64,000 nt of DNA from positions 1,984,001 to 2,048,000 of the forward strand of contig OZ253559.1 in assembly GCA_965262785.1 (NCBI GenBank), in the 5' to 3' direction. Source of the stretch: G965218495 sp965262785. GTDB taxonomy: Bacteria > Bacteroidota > Rhodothermia > Rhodothermales > Bin80. The position numbers and the translations under genes were made by a program. Positions 18,937 to 27,913 of the stretch are shown here, piece by piece (position 1 is the stretch's first letter; each line of letters starts with the position of its first letter). Under the pieces are notes generated by a model. The model worked only from the letters and a program-made list of their open reading frames with translations, had not been told where the DNA came from and searched no databases.

Positions 18937-20386
18937 GGAGCCTTTTGCAAAAATAGGTTGCGAGCGCGAAACCGGGCGTAGAAAGTTAGGGCGTGGGTGA
19001 GAATAATGCGGATTAAGTGCGTCGTGAGTCGTATACTTGAACACGTGAGAATCATAAATGTATACAATAGACGTGCAAATGCGATTGCGATCAGAGTTGT
19101 CCAGGTACTGGTCCACATTCCAGCTCAGATTGTTTCCATTGCTGGAGCTCACTATTGGCGAGCTCAGTGAACAGCACAGACGATTCGTTTCTGTGGTGGA
19201 ATTAGTGCGCGTGGAGGAGCTGTTGTCGGGGTGCGAGTCCAAGGGTCCAGGCCGTCCGAAGGCGAACCGGGCTGCGCTGGCGCGGGCTTTTTTGGCTAAG
19301 TCCGTATTCGATATCCCGACCACGCGGGCGTTGGTGGAGCGACTAAAGAGCGATCCGGTACTGCACCAGCTATGCGGCTGGGAGTGGTCGTAGATGGTAC
19401 CGAGCGAATCGTCGTTTTCGCGGGCGTTCGCGGAATTTGCCAACAGTGACCTGCCGGGGCGGCTGCACGCAGTGCTGCTGGAGTGCGCGCTGGAGGATCA
19501 TCTGGCCGGGCACGTTTCGCGGGACGCGACCGCGATTCCGGCACGCGAGAAGCCGAAGCGGTCTGTGCCCAAGGCCAACGACGGCAAACAACCGAAAACC
19601 CCTACCCGCCTGCAGCGTCAACGCTCCATGGAGCTGGATGATATGCTGGAAGAACTGCCGAAGGACTGCAATGTCGGGACAAAACGCAATTCGAAGGGTC
19701 ACGGGCACTGCTGGGTCGGCTTCAAGCTGCACTTGGATGTGATTGACGGGGGGATTCCGATCAGCGCTGCGCTAACATCGGCTTCGGTCCATGACAGCCA
19801 GGTGGCGATCCCGCTGGCAGTGATGACGGCCGCTCGGGTACAAAGTCTGTACGACTTGATGGACAGTGCGTACGATGCTAAGGAAATCCGAGAGCATAGC
19901 AGATCGCTGGGGCATGTGCCGATCATTGATATCAACCCGCGTGGCAATGAGGAGCTAAAGCGCGAGGCGCGGGCGCAACGCAGCATCGGACACGTTACGC
20001 CAGAGAGGAGACGTTTCAGAGAGCGCTCGACGGTGGAGCGGGTCAATGGACGACTCAAAGACGAGTTCGGCGGACGGTATGTGCGGGTACGCGGGCATAG
20101 CAAGGTCTACTGCCACCTGATGTTCGGCATCCTGGCGCTGACCGTCGACCAGTTGATGCGCCTGGTGCTCTAAGCGCACCCGTACCCTCACGTAGGGCCC
20201 GTCTCGCCATCAGCGCGGGCCGGGTCAGCTATGCCGTGTCATGCCTCCCTGCGCAGTTCGTCACCCCATTCGAGCAAGACTTCCGCAATGCAAAGGTCGA
20301 ACAAGTTGATACGTGCAGAATCACACTGGCTTGACGAAGCTCCTACTCCCAAATCAAGGGCTGAAGTGGATTTTGCAAAAGGCTCC
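18937..20386 (+). mobile_element. IS4/IS5-type element D (1,450 bp)
   Basis: It is bounded by a perfect 16-bp inverted repeat GGAGCCTTTTGCAAAA at each end. The flanks share TT (probable 2-bp duplication), and excision restores the frame of the SnoaL-like gene. It contains one transposase frame broken by a single stop codon. Confidence 0.85.
19058..20173 (+). pseudogene. DDE transposase of element D, interrupted by an in-frame amber codon
   Basis: Two parts lie in the same frame: 19058-19390 and 19394-20173, separated only by TAG at 19391-19393. Together they encode about 371 residues. The N-part has SELSRYWSTFQLRLFPLLE, GRPKANRAALARAFLAKSV and a helix ending LCGWEWS. The C-part has ESSFSRAFAEFA, the first catalytic Asp in SRDATAIPARE, the second in LMDSAYDAKEI, and the Glu region STVERVNGRLKDEFG. 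This is a DDE_Tnp_1 (IS4/IS5 superfamily) transposase. The single amber codon probably inactivates it, unless read through; a sequencing error is also possible. Confidence 0.8.
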
Positions 20387-20471
20387 TTGGGCAGTGCCCG
20401 TTACGAGCAGTAGCGCAAGATATAATGAGGGGATACGCATTGCGGATAGCGTTGGGCTTATGGGTTTACGC

Positions 20472-20609
20472 TCATTGCATCAAATGAATCGTGACGCGAA
20501 GCGCCTTCGCAGCGATCGTGAGCGCGGGATTCATCGCAGCTGAGGAGGGAAATAGCGAGGAATCCACCACATACAGGTTTTCCAGATCATGGGTTCTGCA
20601 CCAGGGGTC
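20472..20609 (-). pseudogene. GMC oxidoreductase, C-terminal remnant
   Basis: On the minus strand the frame reads ...HDLENLYVVDSSLFPSSAA, then MNPALTIAAKALRVTIHLMQ and a stop at 20472-20474. This is the conserved C-terminus of glucose-methanol-choline oxidoreductases (the NLYVVDSSLFP...NPALT...A motif with active-site neighbourhood and FAD contact). Everything 5' of base 20609 is replaced by the duplicated propeller/fbaB fragment, so only about 45 codons remain. The SnoaL-like gene starts 31 bases downstream. The two probably formed one operon before the rearrangement. Confidence 0.75.
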
Positions 20610-20611
20610 GG

Positions 20612-21205
20612 GGGTTTTTCATATTGGACAACCTCATGCCGCTGCACACGCTGCCAAGTGTGGCAGAGGGTGCTACGCAGCATCTTTGTCCGAAACGCAG
20701 GGCCAACAATTCGCGTTGTGGTGCGGGGCGACGCAACGCAGTTGGCCCCGAGTACTTGCCACTTGTCGCGATCATCGAATACTACTTTGCCGAGGCGCAT
20801 GCCCGGGGTCTGGCTACGATCCGCTTTTGCTACCTGCATCCTCGGGCGTTGGCGCAGGGTGGTCATTACATCATTTTTGCGGCGGACCTTACAGGCGAAG
20901 CCAATCACCAGGGTTTGACGATCGAATCGGACTCTGTCAAACAGAAGCAGCCCCTCCGGCCGCATGGGATCAGCGCCTTGCAGCCCGGGTATTGCCGGAT
21001 GGATGGCCGCGTGTATGCCGAGCAATCTACGGGACATCCCATAGACCTTACGCGGTACCAGGTACTGCTTTCGTAATGCGGGCGCGGCGGCGGGATGGGC
21101 CTTTTGGCAGGCCGCAAGGCCGTTCAACGCCCGCTCTCCGAAGGCGTCGCACTCCTGCATGCCATACAGGAAGTCTACCTGGACGCGCGCGTTACTGTGG
21201 CGTAG
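20612..21205 (+). pseudogene. Chimeric remnant: propeller gene fragment fused to fbaB fragment
   Basis: Bases 20612-20799 match 2561-2748 of the propeller gene; from 20785 the sequence matches fbaB from 5953 to its stop. The junction is the shared CTTTGCCGAGGCGCA (14 of 15 bases identical in the two parents). A second deletion of 81 bp inside the fbaB part is flanked by the direct repeat GCGCGGCGGCG (6250-6260 and 6331-6341 in the intact gene). Both deletions are multiples of three, so the fused frame is open except for one TAA at 21074-21076. It lacks the signal peptide and the aldolase N-terminal half and is almost certainly non-functional. Confidence 0.9.
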
Positions 21206-21748
21206 CGGCCCTGGTCTGGCCGCGGGCCGCGTAAGAGTATGCGCTCGAATTGGGCCAAGTGAGCCGTGCTATGGATCGGTTCCCGCGAAAGGCGTTCTGG
21301 GGGACAGGTTCCTCCAGCCGGATTTTGATTTCGTATTGTTGGGCTGCGTCTTCGACAGTTAAGCATTCGGTTTTATCACCTGTCACCACACTCACCAGCC
21401 GCGCAAGGATGCTTGTTCGGTCTGCCAGAGAATTTGATTCAGCCGCCCGGCGCTGCCTGAAACACACTGAATTCCGGTTCAATCTACGAGACTGAAATTC
21501 AAAGCATTGCTGGTCAGGGCGTGCAGTATCTTCGTTCGCGGCGGGCGCTTACAACGTCTGGGTAGAAACCAGCCGTACGCAGTCCCAAATGCCTCCGATT
21601 AGGGGGCAAAACCTGCAGTAAAACCGCCCGCGCTCACCAAGTTGGATTGGGCGCACTGCCGAAAGGATTACTGCAACCAAAGGGGATAGCACGAGTGCGG
21701 CACGGGCGGCAGCAATGCACGAGTCATGCTCAAAACCCCTACGCCAAC
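21206..21748. other. Duplicated intergenic region before subtilisin-LRR gene 2
   Basis: This 543-base stretch contains no firmly identified gene. It continues the homology to the first locus (post-fbaB hairpin, then the sequence on both sides of the A1 insertion) without any IS. It therefore shows the structure before A1 inserted. It presumably holds the promoter of the downstream gene. Confidence 0.5.
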
Positions 21749-24700
21749 ATGCCACACGAACGCCTGCACGCTACGTTGCGTCCTAATGCCCACTGGGGAC
21801 TGAAACCTTGCGTTCAACAGACGGGTGGTAGCCGCGGCCAACTTCGACGGTACAATAGCCCTCGCGGTAGACGGGTAGTACTGCTGCTGGCAATGGCTTC
21901 TGTCTGGGCTGTGCCTACGGCTGCAGCCCAGCGTACGCCATCCTATGAGCCGCACGTCGTCGTTGTTCAGTTTGAGCCTGGTACTGTCATTTCAGACGGA
22001 TTGAGCAAGACAGGCCTGCAGGTCTTTGATCGCAGGGCAGCCACGTACAATGTGCATACGATTGAGCGCGCGTTTCCCTTCTTGGACTACGTGCAGCCGA
22101 CGCCCAAGACCAGGCGAAATCTCCTGGCGCTTCGCCGCACGTACTATGTGCGGTTTCAGGGAAACGATGATTCCAGGCACGTAGCCAGGATGCTGTCTGT
22201 GGCTCCAGGGGTGGTTTATGCCGAGCCTTTGATCATCAACCGCATTGATGAGTCGGTCGCGGGGGCGCTGGTGGATCCCAACGATCCTCTATTCAGCGGC
22301 CAGACATATCTCAAGCACCTGCGTCTGACAGAAGCCTGGGATGAAGTCAAGGGTGAAGACGCACCTGACCCAGTAGTGATAGCGGTTGTTGACGGCGGTG
22401 GGGAGTGGCGCCACGAGGATCTTCGCGAAAGCGTGTGGACCAATCCGAATGAAACCGCTGGCAATGGGGTGGACGACGACAACAACGGATTTATCGATGA
22501 CGTGCACGGCGTCAATTTTGCCAATGGAGACGACACCGACAACGATCCGACAGGACTGCCGCAGACCCCAATCAGTGCCAATCACGGCACTGCCACCGCT
22601 GGAGCGGCGAATGCCGTGACCAATAATGGTGTTGGTGTGGCGGGGGCTGCCTGGAACGCGGAGGTTATGCACATCAATGCAGGGTGCCCTGACCGCGACG
22701 GGGGCGTCTGCGGTGGTTACGAAGGGATTCTTTATGCTGCCGTCAACGGGGCGGACATCATCAGTGCGAGTTGGGGAGGTTTTCGTGACGAAGAACAAAG
22801 CATCATGCTCGTTAGCCAGGCCTTGAATCTGGCAACCGACATGGGTGCCCTGGTCGTGGCCGCGGCCGGAAATGCCAATCTCAATATTGATCAGTTTCCA
22901 TACTACCCTGCCCGTCATCCACGGGTACTATCGGTAGGCGCAACAGAAAAGGACTCTCGCATCAAAGCGTCGTTTTCAAGCTTCGGAAAGCTCGTAAACG
23001 TATTTGCCCCGGGCGTATCCATTATTTCCACAGGGTCTGACAACACATACGGTTTGATGAATGGAACGTCATTTTCGACTCCTCTGACGGCTGGTGTGGC
23101 CGCACTGGTGAAGACCAGGTTCCCCGAGATAACACCGGATGCGCTACGTGAGCAGGTGCGGCTGGCGAGCGAAAATATGGATGCAGCGAACCCGGGCCTG
23201 GCAGGGCAGCTGGGGCGGGGGTACGCCAACGCCCTGGCGGCGATCAAGGAGCCTGCCGTGCCTGCGGTGCGCCTCAAACGCTGGTCGTGGGTAGACAGCG
23301 ACGGCAACGGCGAGATTGCTTCAGGCAACCGAGTGACCATCAAGGCAACAGTGGTGAATCATCTTGCCGACGCCCAGCAGCTCATGGTCGGGCTAGTAGC
23401 AACTGCCCCTTATCCATTCATAGATCTGACCACGTCTGAAGTCAGTGTCGGAAGCCTGGCGGGCGGTGACTCCACCGATGTCATCTTCGAGTTTGTGGCA
23501 GCCTCGAGCGCACCCACCAATCAACGCGTGCGCTTTTACCTACGCACCCGCGATGGCGCGCACGAGGATGAGGCTGACATGATTACACTCGGCATAAACC
23601 GGTCGCTTGATGCGGTGCACCAGAGCCTTAGTGCGCTATACACATCCACAGGCGGCGACTACTGGAGAATCAATGCCAACTGGGACATCACCACCATTCC
23701 GACTGAGGAAGAGCTGGCTAGTTGGTATGGGGTCTTTCTGAGCGAGGGTTTCTTGCTCTCACTGGGCTTGGGTGGGAACAACCTCAAAGGACACCTGCCG
23801 ATCGAGCTCGGTAACCTTTCACACTTGTCCCGGCTCTCTCTGTACAATAACTCCCTTACTGGTTCGGTCCCACGGGAGTTGGGCAACCTCTCGCAATTGA
23901 CCTGGCTCTCTCTGTGGAGCAATGTCCTAATCGGGTCGATCCCAAGCGAGCTGGGCAGCCTTTCACAACTGACTCTGCTCGCTTTGTTCGACAATTCCCT
24001 TTCCGGGTCAATCCCTGGTGAGTTGGGCAACCTGTCACGGCTGAGGCAGCTCTACCTGGACGGCAATTTGCTTTCCGGGTCAATCCCCCACGAGTTGGGC
24101 AACCTCTCGCAATTGACTCAGCTCTACCTGAACGGCAATTACCTTTCCGGTTCGATCCCTGGCGAGCTAGGCAATCTCTCGCAATTGAGTCTGCTCTTCC
24201 TGGACGGTAATTCTCTTTCCGGGTCAATCCCGGGCGAGCTGGCCAATCTCTCGCAATTGACTCAGCTCCATTTGGACGACAACTCTCTTTCCGGGTCAAT
24301 CCCTGGTGAGTTGGGCAACCTTTCACAATTGGCTGTGCTCTTTCTGTCCGACAACTCCCTTGCCGGGTCAATCCCAGGCGAGTTGGGCAACCTCTCGCAA
24401 TTGATTGGGCTCTTTCTGTCCGACAACTCCCTTACGGGGGAAGTCCCCACCGAGTTGGGCAACCTCTCACAACTAGCTGCGCTCTTTCTGTCCGACAACT
24501 CCCTAACGGGCAGGCTTCCGCGGAGCTTTATGCAGTTGGACAGCTTGCAGTATCTGTTATTCGGCGGCCAAGACTTGTGCGCACCTGGGGATAGTGCCTT
24601 CCAGTCGTGGTTTAGCAGTATTCCCAATACGTCTGGACCTACCTGCAGTGTGGTGGCGATCGGTATTGACGGCAGCGTTGTTGATCAGACTTTCACGGAG

Positions 24701-25303
24701 GGCATAGCGATCGCGCCGCTTGTCCTCCCCGAAGCGGCCGGGGGTACCCCGCCCTACAGTTACGCGCTCGATCCGGCGCTGCCGGCAGGACTGGTCTTTG
24801 ATGACACGACTCGGACGATCACGGGGGCCCCAATGATGACTGCGGATCATGCCACCTACACGTATACAGTTACCGATGTAAGTGAGATGAAAGCCAGCCT
24901 TTCGTTTGGCCTCGAGGTAGTATCTACCGTTTCGTTTGCTTCTGCGGTTGCAGACCAGTCATTCCCGCGCACGCATCCCATCACACCGCTTGTCTTGCCC
25001 GAGGCCATGGGAGGAGCACCGCCGACTGTCTATGCTTTGATCCCTGCGCTACCCGTAGGATTGACCATGGACACTACCACACGCACCATCAGCGGGACGC
25101 CGACGGTGGTCACAGCTGCCGTCCCTTATACGTTCAAGGCCACTGGTGCGAATGGGTCCTCAGATAGTCTAATGTTCAGCATTGAGGTGTATTCCCCGAC
25201 GGACGCTAAGCGCGAAGCGCTGCCAGCGGCGTTTGCCCTGCACGGCAGGGATCGCACAAATTCAAGTTGGGAATTGGAGAGTTGCTGTGGAGGTGGACCC
25301 TAG
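21749..25303 (+). pseudogene. Secreted subtilisin-like (S8) LRR protein, copy 2, 3' end truncated by element A3
   Basis: The start is the ATG at 21749 (MPHERLH), aligned with copy 1. The layout is the same: signal peptide (VVLLLAMASVWAVPTAAAQ), N-domain, S8 domain, beta domain, eleven LRRs (23750-24547) and two Ig-like modules. Here the full triad is present: Asp215 (IAVVDGGGEW), His (SANHGTATAGA) and Ser (NGTSFSTPLTAG). The gene runs into element A at 25248, just before the PNPF motif. The last host residues are AFALHG, followed by about 18 residues read from the IS to a stop at 25303. The roughly 87-residue sorting module present in copy 1 is lost. The product would be an exported but probably unanchored or mis-sorted protease; proteins of this type need the tail for outer-membrane passage. 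Confidence 0.85.
23750..24547 (+). repeat. 72-bp tandem repeats coding eleven LRRs, copy 2
   Basis: There are eleven 24-residue units with the consensus LFLSDNSLSGSIPGELGNLSQ. The total is 798 bp, identical in length to copy 1, but most exposed residues differ between paralogs (WS, FD, DG, NG, DD, SD before the Asn). Confidence 0.9.
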
Positions 25304-25327
25304 CCTCCACCACTCCTTTCCAACCAT

Positions 25328-26296
25328 ATGAACCCCTCACAGCCTGTTTTGGGGAGCACTGAGGCGCCTGCAGACGCCCAGATCAATCCCTCCGGTGACT
25401 CGCGGCGGCTTCTGATGAAGCTCTGCACGCACATACTGCAACAATTGACCACCGACTGGCCCATTCCGGCAGCGCAGCAGCAGCCGGCGCCACCGCCCGT
25501 AGTGATCAAGGCTTCTGCTGCGGCGCAGGACACAAAGCCAGACTCGGCGCAGTTGAATGAAGCGTGGCAGCTGTTGCATTCGCGCAGTCTGCAAGACGAC
25601 CCGATCGTTGCGATCTGGCTGCGCGGGCTGTGCCCACGCGGCGTTAACATCGTTCTTGGAGCGGGTCTGACCATCACGGGCTATCGCCGCATACTTGGCC
25701 TTGTAGCGTGCTACCCTGAAAACGTCTCTGCTCTTACGTCCTTTGTGCAGTCGCTGTGCGATCGTGGTCTTTCGGCCGCCGATGGGCTGCTCTGTGTGCT
25801 GCCCAGCAGTACGGGACTTCAATCGGCGGTGCGCCAGGTGTTCGGCGCCAAGGTCGCTATACAGCGCTGTCTCAATTCGCTGTTGGATCAAATCACCTGC
25901 GGTCTTCCGGAAGACCTTGTTCCTGTGTATCGCAATCGCCTCCGCCAGGCATGGAATGGGTTCGATGCCCGGGAAGCTGAACGCGCACTCACCCGTATTC
26001 ACCAGGACTTGACGCGCGTCAATCGGTCCGCAGCGAAGGTTTTATGGGAGGGCCTGGAGCAATCTCTGACGATTCAACGTACGGGCATGCTGCTCAAGCT
26101 CGACCGGGGGCTACGCGTGATGCGCTTCATGGATGCCATCAGTCGCAGGTTGCAGACCCCGGCCAGCGCCGTTTTCCAGCAACGCGAACAGATGGCACTG
26201 GCACTGTTGGAACACGAGGCTCATCTGCGCCGTGTGGCCCATGCGGCCCATCTGCCACAACTTCGTGAGATTCTCATCAACCTCAACGCCGTATGA
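25328..26296 (+). CDS. Element A orfA (DDE-less transposase paralog), copy 3
   Basis: The protein is identical to the A2 version (322 residues; Arg99, Pro159 and Ala270 in place of the DDE residues). It overlaps the next gene by ATGA. Exact retention of the frame in a separate copy argues that it is part of the element rather than a passing artefact. Confidence 0.8.
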   Translation: MNPSQPVLGSTEAPADAQINPSGDSRRLLMKLCTHILQQLTTDWPIPAAQQQPAPPPVVIKASAAAQDTKPDSAQLNEAWQLLHSRSLQDDPIVAIWLRGLCPRGVNIVLGAGLTITGYRRILGLVACYPENVSALTSFVQSLCDRGLSAADGLLCVLPSSTGLQSAVRQVFGAKVAIQRCLNSLLDQITCGLPEDLVPVYRNRLRQAWNGFDAREAERALTRIHQDLTRVNRSAAKVLWEGLEQSLTIQRTGMLLKLDRGLRVMRFMDAISRRLQTPASAVFQQREQMALALLEHEAHLRRVAHAAHLPQLREILINLNAV

Positions 26297-27609
26297 TGAC
26301 CCATACCCCTATGCTGGATCAATCACTCATCGAGGACCTTCGCGGGCTTGCGCAAAGGAATTTCATCGGCCTGGCCAGCTGCCTTGGAAGTCTTGATCAT
26401 CTTCTTACCAAGATGGCCACATGGGTCATGGAAGCCGAGGCCCACTTCATATGCGGCGCACGTGGGAAGCACCATAAGACCGGCTTTCAGCGCTGGGGGG
26501 CGAATCCGGGTTCCATCCGCGTCGGTTTGGAGCGCATTGCGGTCCGCGTTCCGCGCGTGCGGAATGTACGAACCCGAAAGGAGCGTCCTCTGCAAACGTA
26601 CCGCCTCTTGCGCGAGCGTGGGCTTATGGACCGGGAAAGCGTGGTAAGAAGGTTGCTGTGTGGACTGTCGCGGCGCAATTACAGGCAGGCGGCCCAAGTC
26701 TTCACCGATAGTCTGGGGTTGAGTGCCAGCAGCATAGGCAACGCCTTCATAACGCAGACGGCAGCGCTACTGGAGGCATTTGAGACGCGCCGCTTCGATC
26801 AGCACACCTTTGCGGTGCTCCTGCTTGATGGCAAGTATTTGGCTGGTATGCAGATGACCGTAGCGATGGGCATCACGACCGAGGGCGAGAAGGTCGTACT
26901 GGGCTTTGCGGAAAGCCGTACCGAGAACAGTGCGCAGGTGGAGTCGCTGCTGCAGGATCTGTTGCGTCGGGGCTTCACCCATACCGACAAGCTGTTGGTG
27001 CAGGTGGACGGCAGCCGCGGGCTTCGCAAGGGGATCAGCGCGGTGTTTGGGGATGCGGTCGAATTCCAGCGCTGCCAGTGGCACAAGCGTACCAATGTGA
27101 CGCGTCACATCAAAAGCAAGCCAGCGGCCACGCAAATGAAGCGCCGGCTTCAGGCGGCTTGGGAACTGCCCACGTACGCGGAGGCACGGGCGGCGCTTGC
27201 GTCGCTGCATGAAGCGCTGCAGCGATCGTGTCCGAAAGCCGCACGCAGTCTGGAGGAGGGTTTGGAGGATACGCTGACGCTTCACCGGTTGGGGGTGCGG
27301 AACCAGGCTGTCAGAGACAGCCTGAAGACGACGAACATCATCGAGAACCTCAACAGCATTATTGCGAACCGATCACGGAACGTGAAGCGCTGGGGATCAT
27401 CGGGGATGCGTCAGCGCTGGTGCGGGGCGATATTCATGCAGTACGAGTCGAATCTGAAGCCGATACGCCGGGAGGACATGAAGGAGCTGACCCAGGTCCT
27501 GAGCACCTCCGGGGGTCGATGGGTTAGTGGGGATTCGGTCTGCCAGCCCCAGGGGGCTGCAAAGGCAACACCTGCCGCTGGATGCCACAGCGCAGTAGTG
27601 CGCTGCTGA
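26293..27609 (+). CDS. IS256 family transposase (element A copy 3, orfB)
   Basis: The protein is identical to the A2 orfB product (438 residues), with Asp179, Asp239 and Glu351 intact. It is probably active if expressed. The promoter could come from the subtilisin-LRR gene 2 transcript, which reads into the element. Confidence 0.92.
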   Translation: MMTHTPMLDQSLIEDLRGLAQRNFIGLASCLGSLDHLLTKMATWVMEAEAHFICGARGKHHKTGFQRWGANPGSIRVGLERIAVRVPRVRNVRTRKERPLQTYRLLRERGLMDRESVVRRLLCGLSRRNYRQAAQVFTDSLGLSASSIGNAFITQTAALLEAFETRRFDQHTFAVLLLDGKYLAGMQMTVAMGITTEGEKVVLGFAESRTENSAQVESLLQDLLRRGFTHTDKLLVQVDGSRGLRKGISAVFGDAVEFQRCQWHKRTNVTRHIKSKPAATQMKRRLQAAWELPTYAEARAALASLHEALQRSCPKAARSLEEGLEDTLTLHRLGVRNQAVRDSLKTTNIIENLNSIIANRSRNVKRWGSSGMRQRWCGAIFMQYESNLKPIRREDMKELTQVLSTSGGRWVSGDSVCQPQGAAKATPAAGCHSAVVRC

Positions 27610-27913
27610 CGCTGGCATAACGCAAAACCCGCAGCTGTCTGGACGCTCTGAGGCGCTGCACCCTGCCAAGATCGCCGCTTACGCGTGCGATCAGAGGATC
27701 CCTGCGGGATATCGTGCCCGGAAAGTCACTCCACGAGCCTGCCTACGCCCGAAAATCCGCGTGTGAGCACGCAATTGGGCCCGCATTGGCATGCACCGTC
27801 CCATTTGCACCCACACACTCGACCCGAAGCCCAATCCATTGCCAAAAGATATCTACTTTGAGGGCCCATCTCGGCAGAAGCTGCCGAAACCCAACTTAAA
27901 AATGTGCAATCCC

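Larger units (their letters stand above)
18536..20440 (-). pseudogene. SnoaL-like (NTF2-fold) secreted protein, split by element D
   Basis: The body (18536-18936) encodes a SnoaL/NTF2-type domain: VDFHEAASKADSARYFGHF, FFGTDITDRWTLEEFQTYA, RGWTYVPRSRAVFF, GDTAWFDETLLNEKFG, RGTGLLVMTDETWKIAQYHLT. Its signal peptide (MRIPSLYLALLLVTGTAQ) lies on the far side of element D, at 20387-20440. Removing D and one TT/AA duplication joins them in frame as ...VTGTAQGQNPEAVLVDFHE. A GTG at 18916 could still start the body without a signal, so a cytoplasmic remnant may be made. The family includes enzymes and binding proteins, so no specific role can be given. A GMC oxidoreductase tail lies directly upstream, suggesting a former operon. 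Confidence 0.85.
25248..27913 (+). mobile_element. Two-gene IS256-type element A, copy 3 (no target duplication)
   Basis: This is a complete 2,666-bp copy with both inverted repeats. The 8 bases on the left (GCACGGCA) do not match the 8 on the right (GTGGTTAA). The left flank is subtilisin-LRR gene 2 and the right flank is group II intron sequence. The copy therefore marks a rearrangement junction, most simply recombination between two A copies that removed the DNA between them. Confidence 0.93.

Noticed and set aside
15694..25247. A2 and A3 as ends of a composite transposon carrying the SnoaL and subtilisin-LRR genes
   Set aside because: A2 has its own perfect 8-bp duplication and A3 has none; no duplication frames the whole segment, so independent insertion plus recombination fits better.
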